60,544 nucleotides of DNA from an uncultured Bacteroidota bacterium (GTDB lineage Bacteria; Bacteroidota; Bacteroidia; Chitinophagales; LD1). The DNA is taken from assembly GCA_937894725.1 (NCBI GenBank), contig CALAYL010000074.1, positions 1-60,544 on the forward strand, read 5' to 3'. This document shows positions 17,316 through 26,043 of the stretch, piece by piece. Made by a program: the position numbers and the translations under genes. Below the pieces are notes generated by a model, which worked only from the letters and a program-made list of their open reading frames with translations, was not told where the DNA came from and did no database searches. Numbering within the stretch: position 1 is the first letter of the stretch; each line of letters opens with the position of its first letter.

Positions 17316-18722
17316 ATGCATCGGAGGTTACCTTATATTTTTCTTTATGCTGTAGTAGATGTAGCGGCTTCTTTGATTGCTTGGACATTACTCTACTATT
17401 TTAGAAAGTTTTTCATTGAATATGAGTCAGCCAGTATATGGACACCATTTTTAGATAAAAAGTTTTTTGTTGGCTTGCTCGTGATACCACAAATATGGTT
17501 GTCACTATATTATTTAAGTGGTACATATACGGATGTGTTTCGTAAATCAAGATTACAAGAATCGTTTAAAACAGCAGTGATAACATTAGTAGGCTCAGTG
17601 ATCATATTTTTCTTGTTTTTGCTTGACGATTTGGTGCAAGGATACAAAGACTACTATTTCAGTTTTGGGGTGTTATTAATCGCACAACTGAGCGTAAGTT
17701 TAAGCTTTAGAATGATTTTTTTGAATGGTGTGAAATCCTTAATGAAAAGGGGTATAGTGATGTTTAATACACTTATAGTAGGGTCTAGTGTGAAAGCAAT
17801 CGAGCTCACTTCCACACTACGCGCTAAGCCTACTAATTTTTATCATATTATCGGTACAGTAGCGAATGATAATGAACTTTATGCATCAAGTCCTACAAAC
17901 TATCTGGGTAGTATCGAACAGTTAGATAAGCTCATAGAGGAGTATGATATTGAAGAGATTATTATAGCTATCGAAACAGAACAACATAGCACACTTACAA
18001 GCATTATTCACCTTCTTGGCGATAAAAATGTTTTTATAAAAATAGTGCCTGATATGTACGATATACTCTCTGGTACAGTGCGTATGAATCATGTAATGGG
18101 TGAAGCATTTATCGAAATTCCTCCTACTCTCATAGAAGAGTGGGAACGTATCCAAAAGCGCAGCTTTGATATTGTAGCATCTTTGGCCGCACTTGTACTT
18201 ACATCACCTATCATTTTATATACGATTTTTCGAATAAAATATGACTCAATGGGTGCCGCATTTTATTCTCAAGAGCGACTTGGACAATATGGAAAGCCAT
18301 TTTTGATATACAAACTCCGTACGATGTATAGTAATGCTGAGGAGCAAGGTCCCAAACTCACTGCTGATCATGATCCTCGTATCACGAAAGTGGGTGTTTG
18401 GATTCGTAAATATCGGATAGACGAGTTGCCTCAGTTTTGGAATGTTGTGAAAGGCGAAATGAGTATTGTAGGCCCTCGTGCAGAGAGAGCTTTTTTTGCA
18501 GAACAGATAGAAATGCGAGTGCCACATTACACGCACATCTTTAAAGTTAAGCCTGGTATTACATCGCTCGGTATGGTGAAGTTTGGCTATGCCTCTACTG
18601 TCGATGAAATGGTGCAGCGATTAAAATACGACATTATTTATATCGAAAATATGTCGATGATTATGGATTTGAAAATATTGATTTATACCGTAAAAACAGT
18701 AGTGACTGGCAAAGGAAAATAG
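17316..18722 (+). CDS. Polyprenyl-phosphate sugar (glycosyl-1-phosphate) transferase
   Basis: 468 residues. The N-terminus has about four membrane helices (10-30, 50-70, 85-105, 115-140), then a cytoplasmic CoA-binding/NAD-like fold (NTLIVGSSVKAIEL, IIGTVANDNELY), and a C-terminal bacterial sugar transferase domain (from about 277: KRSFDIVASLAALVLTSPI, FYSQERLGQYGKPFLIYKLR, RITKVGVWIRKYRIDELPQF, MSIVGPRAE, VKPGITSLG). Enzymes of this type load the first sugar phosphate onto undecaprenyl phosphate to begin exopolysaccharide, capsule or O-antigen synthesis. It directly follows a lipoprotein gene. No other glycan cluster genes are adjacent, so the product glycan is unknown. Confidence 0.9.
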   Translation: MHRRLPYIFLYAVVDVAASLIAWTLLYYFRKFFIEYESASIWTPFLDKKFFVGLLVIPQIWLSLYYLSGTYTDVFRKSRLQESFKTAVITLVGSVIIFFLFLLDDLVQGYKDYYFSFGVLLIAQLSVSLSFRMIFLNGVKSLMKRGIVMFNTLIVGSSVKAIELTSTLRAKPTNFYHIIGTVANDNELYASSPTNYLGSIEQLDKLIEEYDIEEIIIAIETEQHSTLTSIIHLLGDKNVFIKIVPDMYDILSGTVRMNHVMGEAFIEIPPTLIEEWERIQKRSFDIVASLAALVLTSPIILYTIFRIKYDSMGAAFYSQERLGQYGKPFLIYKLRTMYSNAEEQGPKLTADHDPRITKVGVWIRKYRIDELPQFWNVVKGEMSIVGPRAERAFFAEQIEMRVPHYTHIFKVKPGITSLGMVKFGYASTVDEMVQRLKYDIIYIENMSMIMDLKILIYTVKTVVTGKGK

Positions 18723-18727
18723 ACAGA

Positions 18728-19324
18728 CTAGCTTAGTTTGTCGGCTATGCCATCTGCTATACCGTATTCAACAGCAGCTTGTGCATCCATCCAAAAGTCG
18801 CGATCGAAATCTGCCATCACTTTTTCGTAACTTACGCCACAATTGTCAGCTAAAAGTTGTGCACTCATTTCTTTGGTCTTTTGAATTTCTCGTGCAGTGA
18901 TTTCAATATCGGTAGCTTGACCATACATACCCCCAATCGAAGGCTGATGTATCATCACTCTACCACTTGGCCATATTAAACGTTTTCCTTTTTCACCTCC
19001 GCTAAAAAGTATAGAACCCATAGAAGCCGCCAGTCCCATGCAAATGGTGTTGACTGGTGAGCTGATCATTTTCATGGTGTCATATACTACCATGCCCGAG
19101 GTCACTACACCGCCAGGTGAATTTATATAAAAGAAAATATCCTTACCTGGATCTGTAGCCTCCAAGTATAGCAATCGATTCACTATTTTTTCGGAAGACT
19201 CGTCTGTGACTGGCCCCCATAGAAAAACTCTACGTTGTTCTAAAAATTTATTGTCAAATTTCATAGCACCATTGGCTACTTTTTCGATTACTTCTTCGGG
19301 TTTATCTTCAAGAAAAGTGTGCAT
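18728..19324 (-). CDS. clpP: ATP-dependent Clp protease proteolytic subunit
   Basis: 198 residues, normal length. It forms the tetradecameric barrel protease used with ClpX/ClpA-type unfoldases. The catalytic Ser101 is in GLAASMGSILFS, His126 in VMIHQPSIGG and the Asp near 176 in DFDRDFWMDA. The oligomer handle helix (ATDIEITAREIQKTKEM) is complete. clpX is not adjacent. Its end is 6 bp from the sugar transferase stop, tail-to-tail. A good -7 box lies 14 bp upstream. Confidence 0.97.
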   Translation of the reverse strand: MHTFLEDKPEEVIEKVANGAMKFDNKFLEQRRVFLWGPVTDESSEKIVNRLLYLEATDPGKDIFFYINSPGGVVTSGMVVYDTMKMISSPVNTICMGLAASMGSILFSGGEKGKRLIWPSGRVMIHQPSIGGMYGQATDIEITAREIQKTKEMSAQLLADNCGVSYEKVMADFDRDFWMDAQAAVEYGIADGIADKLS

Positions 19325-19338
19325 GTTTTAATTTTCTC

Positions 19339-19346
19339 CAAACCTA
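19339..19346 (-). promoter_or_regulatory. -7 promoter box of clpP
   Basis: The minus strand reads TAGGTTTG (19346-19339), an exact TAnnTTTG match, 14 bp upstream of the clpP ATG. This predicts a leader of about 11 nt. Confidence 0.5.
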
Positions 19347-19440
19347 AACGAAAATTTAATAATTCGTAAGTCTTTAGGTTCAAAAATCGTTAATGCCTGA
19401 TTTTGGTAAAAATCTAACCATCACAATCGATTTAAAGCAT

Positions 19441-19448
19441 TACTTTTG
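19441..19448 (+). promoter_or_regulatory. -7 promoter box, decides the start of the 19467 gene
   Basis: TACTTTTG is an exact TAnnTTTG match and contains the upstream TTG (19446) that could be mistaken for a start codon. Transcription would begin near 19452, so the ATG at 19467 is the better start. Confidence 0.5.
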
Positions 19449-19466
19449 CACGCAAAACGAGCTAAA

Positions 19467-20147
19467 ATGTCTGAAATAAAACCTACAAAGAAATCTAGTA
19501 CAATTAAAAAAGTAGTTGCGTTGCTTGTTTTGGTGCTATTAGCTTGGTGGATATATGCCTTGATAAGAGGTTATAATCGAGAACAAAAACTTGCTGAAGT
19601 ATTGTATCTTCAATCCGATAGTATAGATATGGCATATCACGATAGCGGTCTTCTATATCAGTATTTTGCAGAAGTTAAGGAATATAATAAACTGGCAGAG
19701 TTGCTATGGCTCAAAGAGGGTATAAATGTAAGAACGACCAAAGAGATTAACTCTGCAAAAGCAGCCAATGCTAAAATGCTACTGGATTTTATTTTGAATG
19801 CTGAAATAAAGCTCAAGGAGTCTGTTTTGCTGAAAGGATTAGGGTTTAAAAATGAGGACATCCATATCATGCAAGATCAGAATATAACAGCTGGTGTACT
19901 TATCGAGGCAAAAGAACTTAAAAACTATGCCGTGATATTAAAAGATAAAAACGTAGGTGTAGGTTCTCGCCCAGAAGATATTTGGGTTGTTCAACGATTG
20001 CTAAACTACAATGAATATAAAATTCCCATTGATGGGATTTATAACAAAATCACAGACAGTGCTGTAAGTCATTTTCAAAGAAATTCCAATCTTTATGAAA
20101 GCCATCGGGTAGATAATTTTACCCTCGAAAAACTGACCGAAGAGTAG
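19467..20147 (+). CDS. Single-pass membrane protein with C-terminal peptidoglycan-binding-like domain
   Basis: 226 residues from ATG 19467. A basic N-terminus (KPTKKSSTIKK) and one membrane helix (VVALLVLVLLAWWIYALI, about 16-33) are followed by a charged helical region. The C-terminal ~60 residues (DIWVVQRLLNYNEYKIPIDG, then YNKITDSAVSHFQRNSNL) fit the PG_binding_1 pattern of paired helices with a DGxxxxxTxxAVxxFQ core. This suggests a periplasmic domain that touches peptidoglycan. The central helical part (40-140) is unrecognised. It stands alone; the partner and role are unknown. Confidence 0.7.
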   Translation: MSEIKPTKKSSTIKKVVALLVLVLLAWWIYALIRGYNREQKLAEVLYLQSDSIDMAYHDSGLLYQYFAEVKEYNKLAELLWLKEGINVRTTKEINSAKAANAKMLLDFILNAEIKLKESVLLKGLGFKNEDIHIMQDQNITAGVLIEAKELKNYAVILKDKNVGVGSRPEDIWVVQRLLNYNEYKIPIDGIYNKITDSAVSHFQRNSNLYESHRVDNFTLEKLTEE

Positions 20148-20273
20148 TAGTGCCGATTTTTTGATACAGCCCTGTACTAAATTGAGGTCATTGTTTTAGG
20201 ATAGATATTCCATGTTGATTATCTTATGTGATAATAATCAATGTGTTATTTATTTTCTAATGTCCTTTATTAT

Positions 20274-20305
20274 TTTGGTGCGAAAATTGATTAGGTTTAG
20301 TTTAT
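20274..20305 (+). promoter_or_regulatory. Promoter of the 20316 T9SS cargo gene
   Basis: TTTG at 20274-20277 and TAGTTTAT at 20298-20305 are separated by 20 bases, fitting the -33/-7 layout. An overlapping TAGGTTTA at 20292 is an alternative -7 box but with a 14-base spacing. Confidence 0.35.
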
Positions 20306-20315
20306 AATTAACGTT

Positions 20316-22172
20316 ATGGTGTTTTCTACTTTAAAAAATTATGTTTTTGGCGTGTTTTCACTCTTTTGTGTAGGTGCTATCGCACAGCCTACTACTTATG
20401 CAAATTTGTTTTACAACAATGGGGCAGAAGTGCATGTGCAGTCAGGTGGACTTATACATGTGCAGGGAGATTTTGTAAACAAAAACAGCGCTGCTCCAAA
20501 AAAAGTAACAAACAATGGTATCATTGAAATCGAAGGCAATATTGATAATGAGTCAGGCGCTACGTTTGAAAGGACCAGTGGTGAAGGTGTCGTTCGACTC
20601 ATAGGCGGTGCCGTTGTAGCTGGGGTAGCCAATGCAGCTCATGAACAGCAAATCAAAGGCGATTGGACTACCAATGGTAGATTTCATAACCTCGTTATTG
20701 ACAAGCAGACTGCTGGTACTAAAGTAAAGTTGCTCACCGATGTAGAAGTAAGCGGAGCACTTGTGTGGGATGGCTCAAATACAGCAAACGGATATGCAGG
20801 CACAGCGAGCAACAATGTAAGAGGCTCAGGACGTTCGGGCAGTGGTGTGATTCAACTTTATGATGGTGCTACGGACTACAACTTGTATATTTCCAATGGG
20901 CATGAAAATGCAGTAAAGGGCTATCAATCTTTTGTTGAAAATGGAAGTGATACTGCCGTTACAGATCAATTTATTTTGGTGAGTGGTAATGCACCTACTT
21001 CGGTCAAAGGGTTTGCTCGGTCAGTTAAAAGCGTTGGCAAAGACTATGATTTTCCACTTGCCACTTCGGCCAATTCTTACAACAGTATGCGATTTAATTT
21101 TTCTACGATACCTAGCAGTGGAGCCAATAAAATTACAGGAACTTTTAGAAATGGAAACTCAGGTAGCATAGGTAGTTCATGCGTAGGCTGTGTAGGTTCT
21201 CCAGACAATACAGGATTCAACTACTTTTTCAATAATGCTACTAGTTCTGCATGCTCTGGTGGGAGCTTAAAGCAATGGGTTATTTTTGATGCGCTGCCAG
21301 CTTCGCATGGGCTATGGAGTTTTGATGGAGACACCGCAAACATCTATACCGCTACCGCATATTCGAGCTCAAACGATTTGGCAATGGGTAGTCAAAATAG
21401 CCGCTTGATAAAATATTCAGCAGCGTATATTGCTCCAAATGATTCTTTAAATAAAGATTGGGGAGCTAGCATAGGTACATCGGTAAGTAGCATCAACGAT
21501 TTACTTGATTATTCCACGAATCTATGTTATTCAGGTTCAGGATGGAGAGGAGGAGTTTATACCGGATTTTCACATTTTCAGCTGGCTTCTACAACGACCA
21601 ACAATCAACTGCCTGTAAAGTTAGTTTCGCTCAAAGCTGAGCCTATTCAAAACGCATTCATCAAAGTGTCTTGGATTACTGCACTCGAAATCGACAATAA
21701 AGGATTTGAGGTCAAGCGAAGTGAAGATGGACAAAGCTTTTCCTCAATAGGATGGGTAAATGGGAATGGTACTACCACTGAGCCTAAAAACTATAGCTAT
21801 GACGACAAAGATGTGGTAGCTAACAAAACGTATTATTACCAACTCAATCAAATTGACTTCGATGGCAAGAGCGAAGAGTCAAACATCGTATCTGCTCGAT
21901 TGACTGATGGTGAACAATTTTCTGTGAGTGACTTCATCCCAAATCCTACGAACAATTCTACTAAACTAGTCGTTAACACATCAATATCTCAAACGGTAAA
22001 AGTCAAATTTTATAGCCTTTTGGGGCAAGAAGTGCTAGCAAAAGAATTTCATCTTTCAGCGGGTACTAACGACCTAGACTTTAATGCAACAGAATTAGCT
22101 GCGGCTACCTATTCAGCGGTGCTGGTAGCTGGCAATAATGTGTATAGCAAAAAGCTGGTAGTTGCTAACTAA
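20316..22172 (+). CDS. Large T9SS type A sorting-domain surface protein
   Basis: 618 residues. The signal peptide (about 1-23, ending AIAQ) leads to a beta-helix-like region (NNGAEVHVQSGGLIHVQGDF, NNGIIEIEGNIDNESGATF) typical of secreted adhesin-like Bacteroidota proteins. A fibronectin-like segment near 440-530 begins LPVKLVSLKAEPIQN and contains WITALEIDNKGFEVKRSEDG; this precedes the C-terminal T9SS type A domain (SDFIPNPTNNSTKLVVN, KFYSLLGQEVLAKEF, LAAATYSAVLVAG). It should be exported by the type IX system. Substrate or ligand cannot be told. A strong terminator follows 12 bp after the stop, so this is a one-gene transcript. Confidence 0.85.
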   Translation: MVFSTLKNYVFGVFSLFCVGAIAQPTTYANLFYNNGAEVHVQSGGLIHVQGDFVNKNSAAPKKVTNNGIIEIEGNIDNESGATFERTSGEGVVRLIGGAVVAGVANAAHEQQIKGDWTTNGRFHNLVIDKQTAGTKVKLLTDVEVSGALVWDGSNTANGYAGTASNNVRGSGRSGSGVIQLYDGATDYNLYISNGHENAVKGYQSFVENGSDTAVTDQFILVSGNAPTSVKGFARSVKSVGKDYDFPLATSANSYNSMRFNFSTIPSSGANKITGTFRNGNSGSIGSSCVGCVGSPDNTGFNYFFNNATSSACSGGSLKQWVIFDALPASHGLWSFDGDTANIYTATAYSSSNDLAMGSQNSRLIKYSAAYIAPNDSLNKDWGASIGTSVSSINDLLDYSTNLCYSGSGWRGGVYTGFSHFQLASTTTNNQLPVKLVSLKAEPIQNAFIKVSWITALEIDNKGFEVKRSEDGQSFSSIGWVNGNGTTTEPKNYSYDDKDVVANKTYYYQLNQIDFDGKSEESNIVSARLTDGEQFSVSDFIPNPTNNSTKLVVNTSISQTVKVKFYSLLGQEVLAKEFHLSAGTNDLDFNATELAAATYSAVLVAGNNVYSKKLVVAN

Positions 22173-22184
22173 TATTATTTCTTT

Positions 22185-22226
22185 ATAAAACACAATACCC
22201 CTCATTTGAGGGGTATTGTGTTTTAT
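22185..22226. terminator. Rho-independent terminator, 19-bp perfect stem
   Basis: 22185-22203 pairs without mismatch with 22208-22226 around an ATTT loop; the core is CAATACCCCTC/GAGGGGTATTG followed by TTTTAT. It ends the T9SS cargo transcript just before uvrC. Confidence 0.85.
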
Positions 22227-22246
22227 GCAATATCCATTAGCTTTAT

Positions 22247-22254
22247 TACTTTAG
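22247..22254 (+). promoter_or_regulatory. -7 promoter box of uvrC
   Basis: TACTTTAG, one base off TAnnTTTG, ends 9 bases before the uvrC ATG, predicting a leader of about 5 nt. It starts 20 bp after the preceding terminator. Confidence 0.35.
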
Positions 22255-22263
22255 CCACGCTGT

Positions 22264-24066
22264 ATGAAAGCTGAAGATTACATAGCTCAATTTAGAGATA
22301 CCATTCCCCATTTGCCAGGGGTATATCGCTATTTTAATGCTACCGATGAAATACTCTATATCGGCAAAGCGAAAGACCTCAAAAAGCGAGTTAGCTCTTA
22401 TTTTCAGAAAAATGATTTGAGTTATCGAATCAGCTCTATGGTGCGCAAAATCCATCGAATCGAATTTACGATTGTTGAGACTGAGCAAGATGCTTTTTTA
22501 CTAGAAAATAGCTTGATAAAAAAGTATCAACCTCGCTATAATATTTTACTTAAGGATGATAAAACATATCCCTACATCGTTATTAAAAATGAGGATTTTC
22601 CTAGAGTATTCATTACCCGTAAAGTGGTCAAAGATGGCTCTACTTATTTGGGCCCTTTTACGAACGTAAATAACATTTACACAATCTTAGAATTGCTCAA
22701 AAATATATTCCCTCTTCGCACATGCAATTTAGCACTCACAGGTAAAAATATAGCGGATGGAAAGTTTAAAGTATGTCTTGAGTATCACATAAAAAACTGC
22801 GCTGGACCATGTCAAGGATTTCAAGCAAAGACAGATTATGACGAATCGATCGAGCAAATCAAAGACATCTTAAAAAGTAACTTTGGAGGTGTGATTTTTT
22901 ACCTCAAAAAAAAGATGAATGAGTTTGCAGAAAGACTTGAATTTGAACGAGCAAATGAGTTTAAAGAAAAAATAAATCTACTTACTGATTATCAAAATAA
23001 ATCGGCTATTGTAAATCCCAAACTGACCCATGTGGATGCTTATGGGTATGCAGAAACGGAGCAATTTGCTTTCATCACTTTGCTCAAAATAGTGAATGGA
23101 ACAATAGTTCAGTCGCGTGCTATCGAAGTCAAAAAAGTTTTAGATGAAACGAGCGAAGAACTTTTGCAAAAAGCTATTTTTGATTTTAGTTTAAATGACG
23201 AAAAACTACCAGTAGAAATTTTCTTGCCTTTCGATATTGAAAATCTCTTCAAGAATGTAAAGCTCTCTGTGCCTCAAATAGGCGACAAACGAAGACTCAT
23301 AGATTTGGCTATGCGAAATGCACTTTATGCCAAACAAGAAAAGCTAAAGCAGCACCAAACTTCAGAAGAGAAAAATCCGGTTTTTAGGATCTTGACCACA
23401 TTAAAAAAGGACTTACGTCTCACCGAACTACCTCGCCATATTGAGTGTTTTGACAACTCAAATATACAAGGGACAAATCCAGTATCTGCCATAGTTGTGT
23501 TTAAAGATGCAAAACCATCCAAAAAGGACTATCGATTTTTTAATGTAAAGACAGTGGAAGGGCCAGATGATTTTGCGACTATGAAAGAAGCGATTTTTAG
23601 ACGATATAAACGGATGCTTGACGAGGCTTTGCCACTCCCTAATCTCATTGTTGTCGATGGCGGAAAAGGTCAACTCAGTAGCGCAGTTGAAAGCCTTAAA
23701 GAGCTTGATATATATGGCAAGGTTCCTATTATCGGTATCGCAAAGAGATTAGAAGAAATCTATTTTCCAGAAGATAGTTTGCCACTGTATATTGCTAAAA
23801 ACTCGGAGAGTTTGCGATTGATACAAAGGCTGCGCGATGAAGCGCACCGCTTTGGCATCACTGCTCATCGCAACAAGCGTAGTAAAGAAATGACAAAGAC
23901 TACAATGACTCAAATCGAAGGCATAGGAGAGAAGACTATGGAAAAGCTAATTATTGAGTTTAAATCAATTAAAAAATTGAAAGAGCAGCCTTTTGAAGTT
24001 ATCGAAAAAATAGTGGGCAAAGCAAAAGCAAAATTAATTGTGGCCAGTTTTTTGGATAAGATTTAA
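22264..24066 (+). CDS. uvrC: UvrABC system protein C
   Basis: 600 residues, full length. It makes both incisions in nucleotide excision repair after UvrA and UvrB mark the damage. The N-terminal GIY-YIG nuclease domain has LPGVYRYF and LYIGKAKDLKKRVSSYF; a UVR motif lies near 200-240 (FAERLEFERANEFKEKI); the RNase H-like second nuclease has IECFDNSNIQGTNPVSAIVVF and LIVVDGGKGQLSSA; helix-hairpin-helix motifs end the protein (IEGIGEKTMEKLI). A cysteine-bearing segment (CNLALTGKNI, CLEYHIKNCAGPC) lies between the first nuclease and the UVR motif, as is usual. Confidence 0.97.
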   Translation: MKAEDYIAQFRDTIPHLPGVYRYFNATDEILYIGKAKDLKKRVSSYFQKNDLSYRISSMVRKIHRIEFTIVETEQDAFLLENSLIKKYQPRYNILLKDDKTYPYIVIKNEDFPRVFITRKVVKDGSTYLGPFTNVNNIYTILELLKNIFPLRTCNLALTGKNIADGKFKVCLEYHIKNCAGPCQGFQAKTDYDESIEQIKDILKSNFGGVIFYLKKKMNEFAERLEFERANEFKEKINLLTDYQNKSAIVNPKLTHVDAYGYAETEQFAFITLLKIVNGTIVQSRAIEVKKVLDETSEELLQKAIFDFSLNDEKLPVEIFLPFDIENLFKNVKLSVPQIGDKRRLIDLAMRNALYAKQEKLKQHQTSEEKNPVFRILTTLKKDLRLTELPRHIECFDNSNIQGTNPVSAIVVFKDAKPSKKDYRFFNVKTVEGPDDFATMKEAIFRRYKRMLDEALPLPNLIVVDGGKGQLSSAVESLKELDIYGKVPIIGIAKRLEEIYFPEDSLPLYIAKNSESLRLIQRLRDEAHRFGITAHRNKRSKEMTKTTMTQIEGIGEKTMEKLIIEFKSIKKLKEQPFEVIEKIVGKAKAKLIVASFLDKI

Positions 24067-24157
24067 AGGAATAAGAAAATAGTTTAAATTCACATAATGG
24101 CAATGCAATGCATAATCGAATATTTCTGCGCTTTAGTTTACCTATAATAAATAAATT

Positions 24158-24868
24158 TTGTTTCCACTTGCTACCATAAAATCTAGCTTTCAAGACTTGC
24201 TTTCAATAGCGTATCCAAACAACTGTAAGTTGTGTAGGCAATCGCTTTTTGAAAATGAAGAAACGCTTTGTAGTGCTTGTTTAGAAGGTTTGCCCACTAC
24301 AAATTATCTTACAGTAAAGGATAATCCAATACAACAATTGTTTTGGGGAAGGTGCGAAATTGAGCATGCTGCTGCTATGTATTTTATCAATAAACACAAT
24401 AAGGTACATGACCTAATGCACCTACTTAAGTATCGTGATAAACCTGCGGTAGGAGAGCGGCTAGGGCGGAGGTTGGGTAATGCACTTTTAGACACTAATT
24501 CCTTGTTTGACAAAATCGACTACTTGGTTCCAGTGCCATTGCATTGGAAAAAAGAAAAACTTCGAGGATATAATCAATCTTATCATGTCGCTTTGGGTGT
24601 AAAAGAAAAAGCAAATATTCCCATTGATCATACTAATTTAGAACGCAGGGTTGAAAATATTTCACAAACTAAAAAAGGGAAGTATGAGCGATGGGAAAAT
24701 GTAGAAGAGATTTTTGTGCTCAAAAACCCTGCTCTTTTCAAAGACAAACATCTTTTACTAATAGATGATGTAGTGACCACAGGGGCTACACTCGAAGCCT
24801 GTGTACACGCGCTTAAAAATGCAGCTTGTAAGGTGTCAATATTTACCTTGGCTACTGCAGGGGCTTAA
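24158..24868 (+). CDS. ComF-family phosphoribosyltransferase-like protein
   Basis: 236 residues from a TTG at 24158; an in-frame stop at 24152-24154 leaves no room for an upstream ATG. A zinc-finger-like N-terminus (CKLCRQSLFENEETLCSAC) is followed by a phosphoribosyltransferase fold: LVPVPLHWKKEKLRGYNQS and the PRPP loop LLIDDVVTTGATLEAC. ComF proteins take part in single-stranded DNA uptake during transformation; many homologues are of unproven function. A downstream TTG (codon 14) is another possible start. It overlaps the arginase gene tail-to-tail by 4 bp. Confidence 0.85.
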   Translation: MFPLATIKSSFQDLLSIAYPNNCKLCRQSLFENEETLCSACLEGLPTTNYLTVKDNPIQQLFWGRCEIEHAAAMYFINKHNKVHDLMHLLKYRDKPAVGERLGRRLGNALLDTNSLFDKIDYLVPVPLHWKKEKLRGYNQSYHVALGVKEKANIPIDHTNLERRVENISQTKKGKYERWENVEEIFVLKNPALFKDKHLLLIDDVVTTGATLEACVHALKNAACKVSIFTLATAGA

Positions 24869-25830
24869 TGTATAATCTCGATTTGACGAACTACCTTTTG
24901 TAAAATTTCAAATACAGTTTCTGCCATTACATTTTCTGAATCGAGTGTTGGATTTATCTCTGTAAATTCAAGGCAACAGACTCTTTCATTTTGCACTAAA
25001 TCCAAAATTATATCTGCTGCTTCACGCTCATTGATACCTCCTTTTACAGGAGTCCCCGTACCTCTAGAAATCGAAGGATCCATACAGTCAACATCAAATG
25101 AGATATAAATTTTGTCGCAATGAGATAGGTATTTCAATGCTTCTCTACATATCTTGGTGTTGCCCGTCTTTCTGATTTCAGTGGTAGTCAAAATTTTGAC
25201 CTTGTTTTTTTTGAGTAGATAGGCCTCTTGCTCTTCAAAATCACGAAGGGTCATAAACAAAATGTCACGATATTCTATCTTAGGGCTTATGCCGCCTACA
25301 TTTTTGAGCATTTCCCACATGTCGATAGTTTCGTAGTCGAGGTCATTTACCTTATTTTCGATATTGTCTTCGCCTAGCGATACGGCTAGTGGCATACCGT
25401 GCATATTGCCCGATGGAGATGTAAAAGGAGTGTGCATATCGGAGTGTGCATCTATCCAAATCACGCCAATGTTAGAATCAGGATAGGCCATTTTGATACC
25501 GGCTATCGTGCCGCCTGCATTGGAGTGGTCGCCCGAAAGCACAATCGGAAATTTGCCATCTTTCAATACCTCTTTAACCCCAGCACCTATTCGTTCATAC
25601 ATTTTGAGTACGCTTTTGAGTCGTTTTGCGTAGCGGCTTCCTACTTCGCCATAGAGTGCTGCGTTGTCGTCTGGCACTACCATCGTTCTATTTGTTTTGA
25701 AAAATTGAGAACGAAAATCGAGTGCCGCAATTTTGATAGCATCTACGCCCAAGCTTGCACCTCTTGTCCCAGCTCCTACCTCTGATTTTACCTCTACCAG
25801 TTTTACTGATTTAGTCTTTTTTATCGCCAT
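24865..25830 (-). CDS. Arginase-family ureohydrolase
   Basis: 321 residues. It has the binuclear manganese site of the family: LSGDHSNAGGT, VIWIDAHSDMHTP and IYISFDVDCMDPSISRGTGTP, plus a late LEFTEINPTLD. Arginase hydrolyses arginine to ornithine and urea; agmatinases and formimidoglutamases share the fold, but SNAGG, the overall length and the VDCMDP form favour arginase. A basic 12-residue N-terminus precedes the core. No histidine or polyamine genes are adjacent. Two direct repeats upstream (25853-25881) may be regulator sites. Confidence 0.85.
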   Translation of the reverse strand: MAIKKTKSVKLVEVKSEVGAGTRGASLGVDAIKIAALDFRSQFFKTNRTMVVPDDNAALYGEVGSRYAKRLKSVLKMYERIGAGVKEVLKDGKFPIVLSGDHSNAGGTIAGIKMAYPDSNIGVIWIDAHSDMHTPFTSPSGNMHGMPLAVSLGEDNIENKVNDLDYETIDMWEMLKNVGGISPKIEYRDILFMTLRDFEEQEAYLLKKNKVKILTTTEIRKTGNTKICREALKYLSHCDKIYISFDVDCMDPSISRGTGTPVKGGINEREAADIILDLVQNERVCCLEFTEINPTLDSENVMAETVFEILQKVVRQIEIIH

Positions 25831-25852
25831 AATATTTTGTTTTTTTGGTTAC

Positions 25853-25881
25853 TTTGACCTGTTTTATGCTCTTTTTGACCT
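25853..25881. repeat. Two TTTGACCT direct repeats upstream of arginase
   Basis: TTTGACCT occurs at 25853-25860 and 25874-25881, 21 bp start to start, which is two helical turns. They lie 23-51 bp upstream of the arginase ATG (AGGTCAAA as read on its strand). The phasing on one face of the helix suggests a tandem regulator site; no regulator is identified. Confidence 0.4.
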
Positions 25882-26013
25882 AAAATACCGTGCAAAAACA
25901 CCTTAAATAACCCTCAAAGTACATGAAATTACTTCTTTAAAAGTAAAAATAGTCAATATTGCCACATTTCAACATACCTTTTCTTAAAGTTTCTTTTCAA
26001 GCTAGCTTATATA

Positions 26014-26021
26014 TACTTTAG
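26014..26021 (+). promoter_or_regulatory. -7 promoter box of glpK
   Basis: TACTTTAG, one base off TAnnTTTG, lies 22 bp upstream of the glpK ATG, predicting a leader of about 19 nt. Confidence 0.35.
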
Positions 26022-26043
26022 CTTAAATTAAAATTCAATATAA

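Noticed and set aside
18722..18742. GACAGACTA/TAGTTTGTC hairpin between the sugar transferase and clpP stops
   Set aside because: A 9-bp stem with one G-T pair and a 3-base loop, but no T-run on either strand and it lies within coding ends; too weak to call a terminator.
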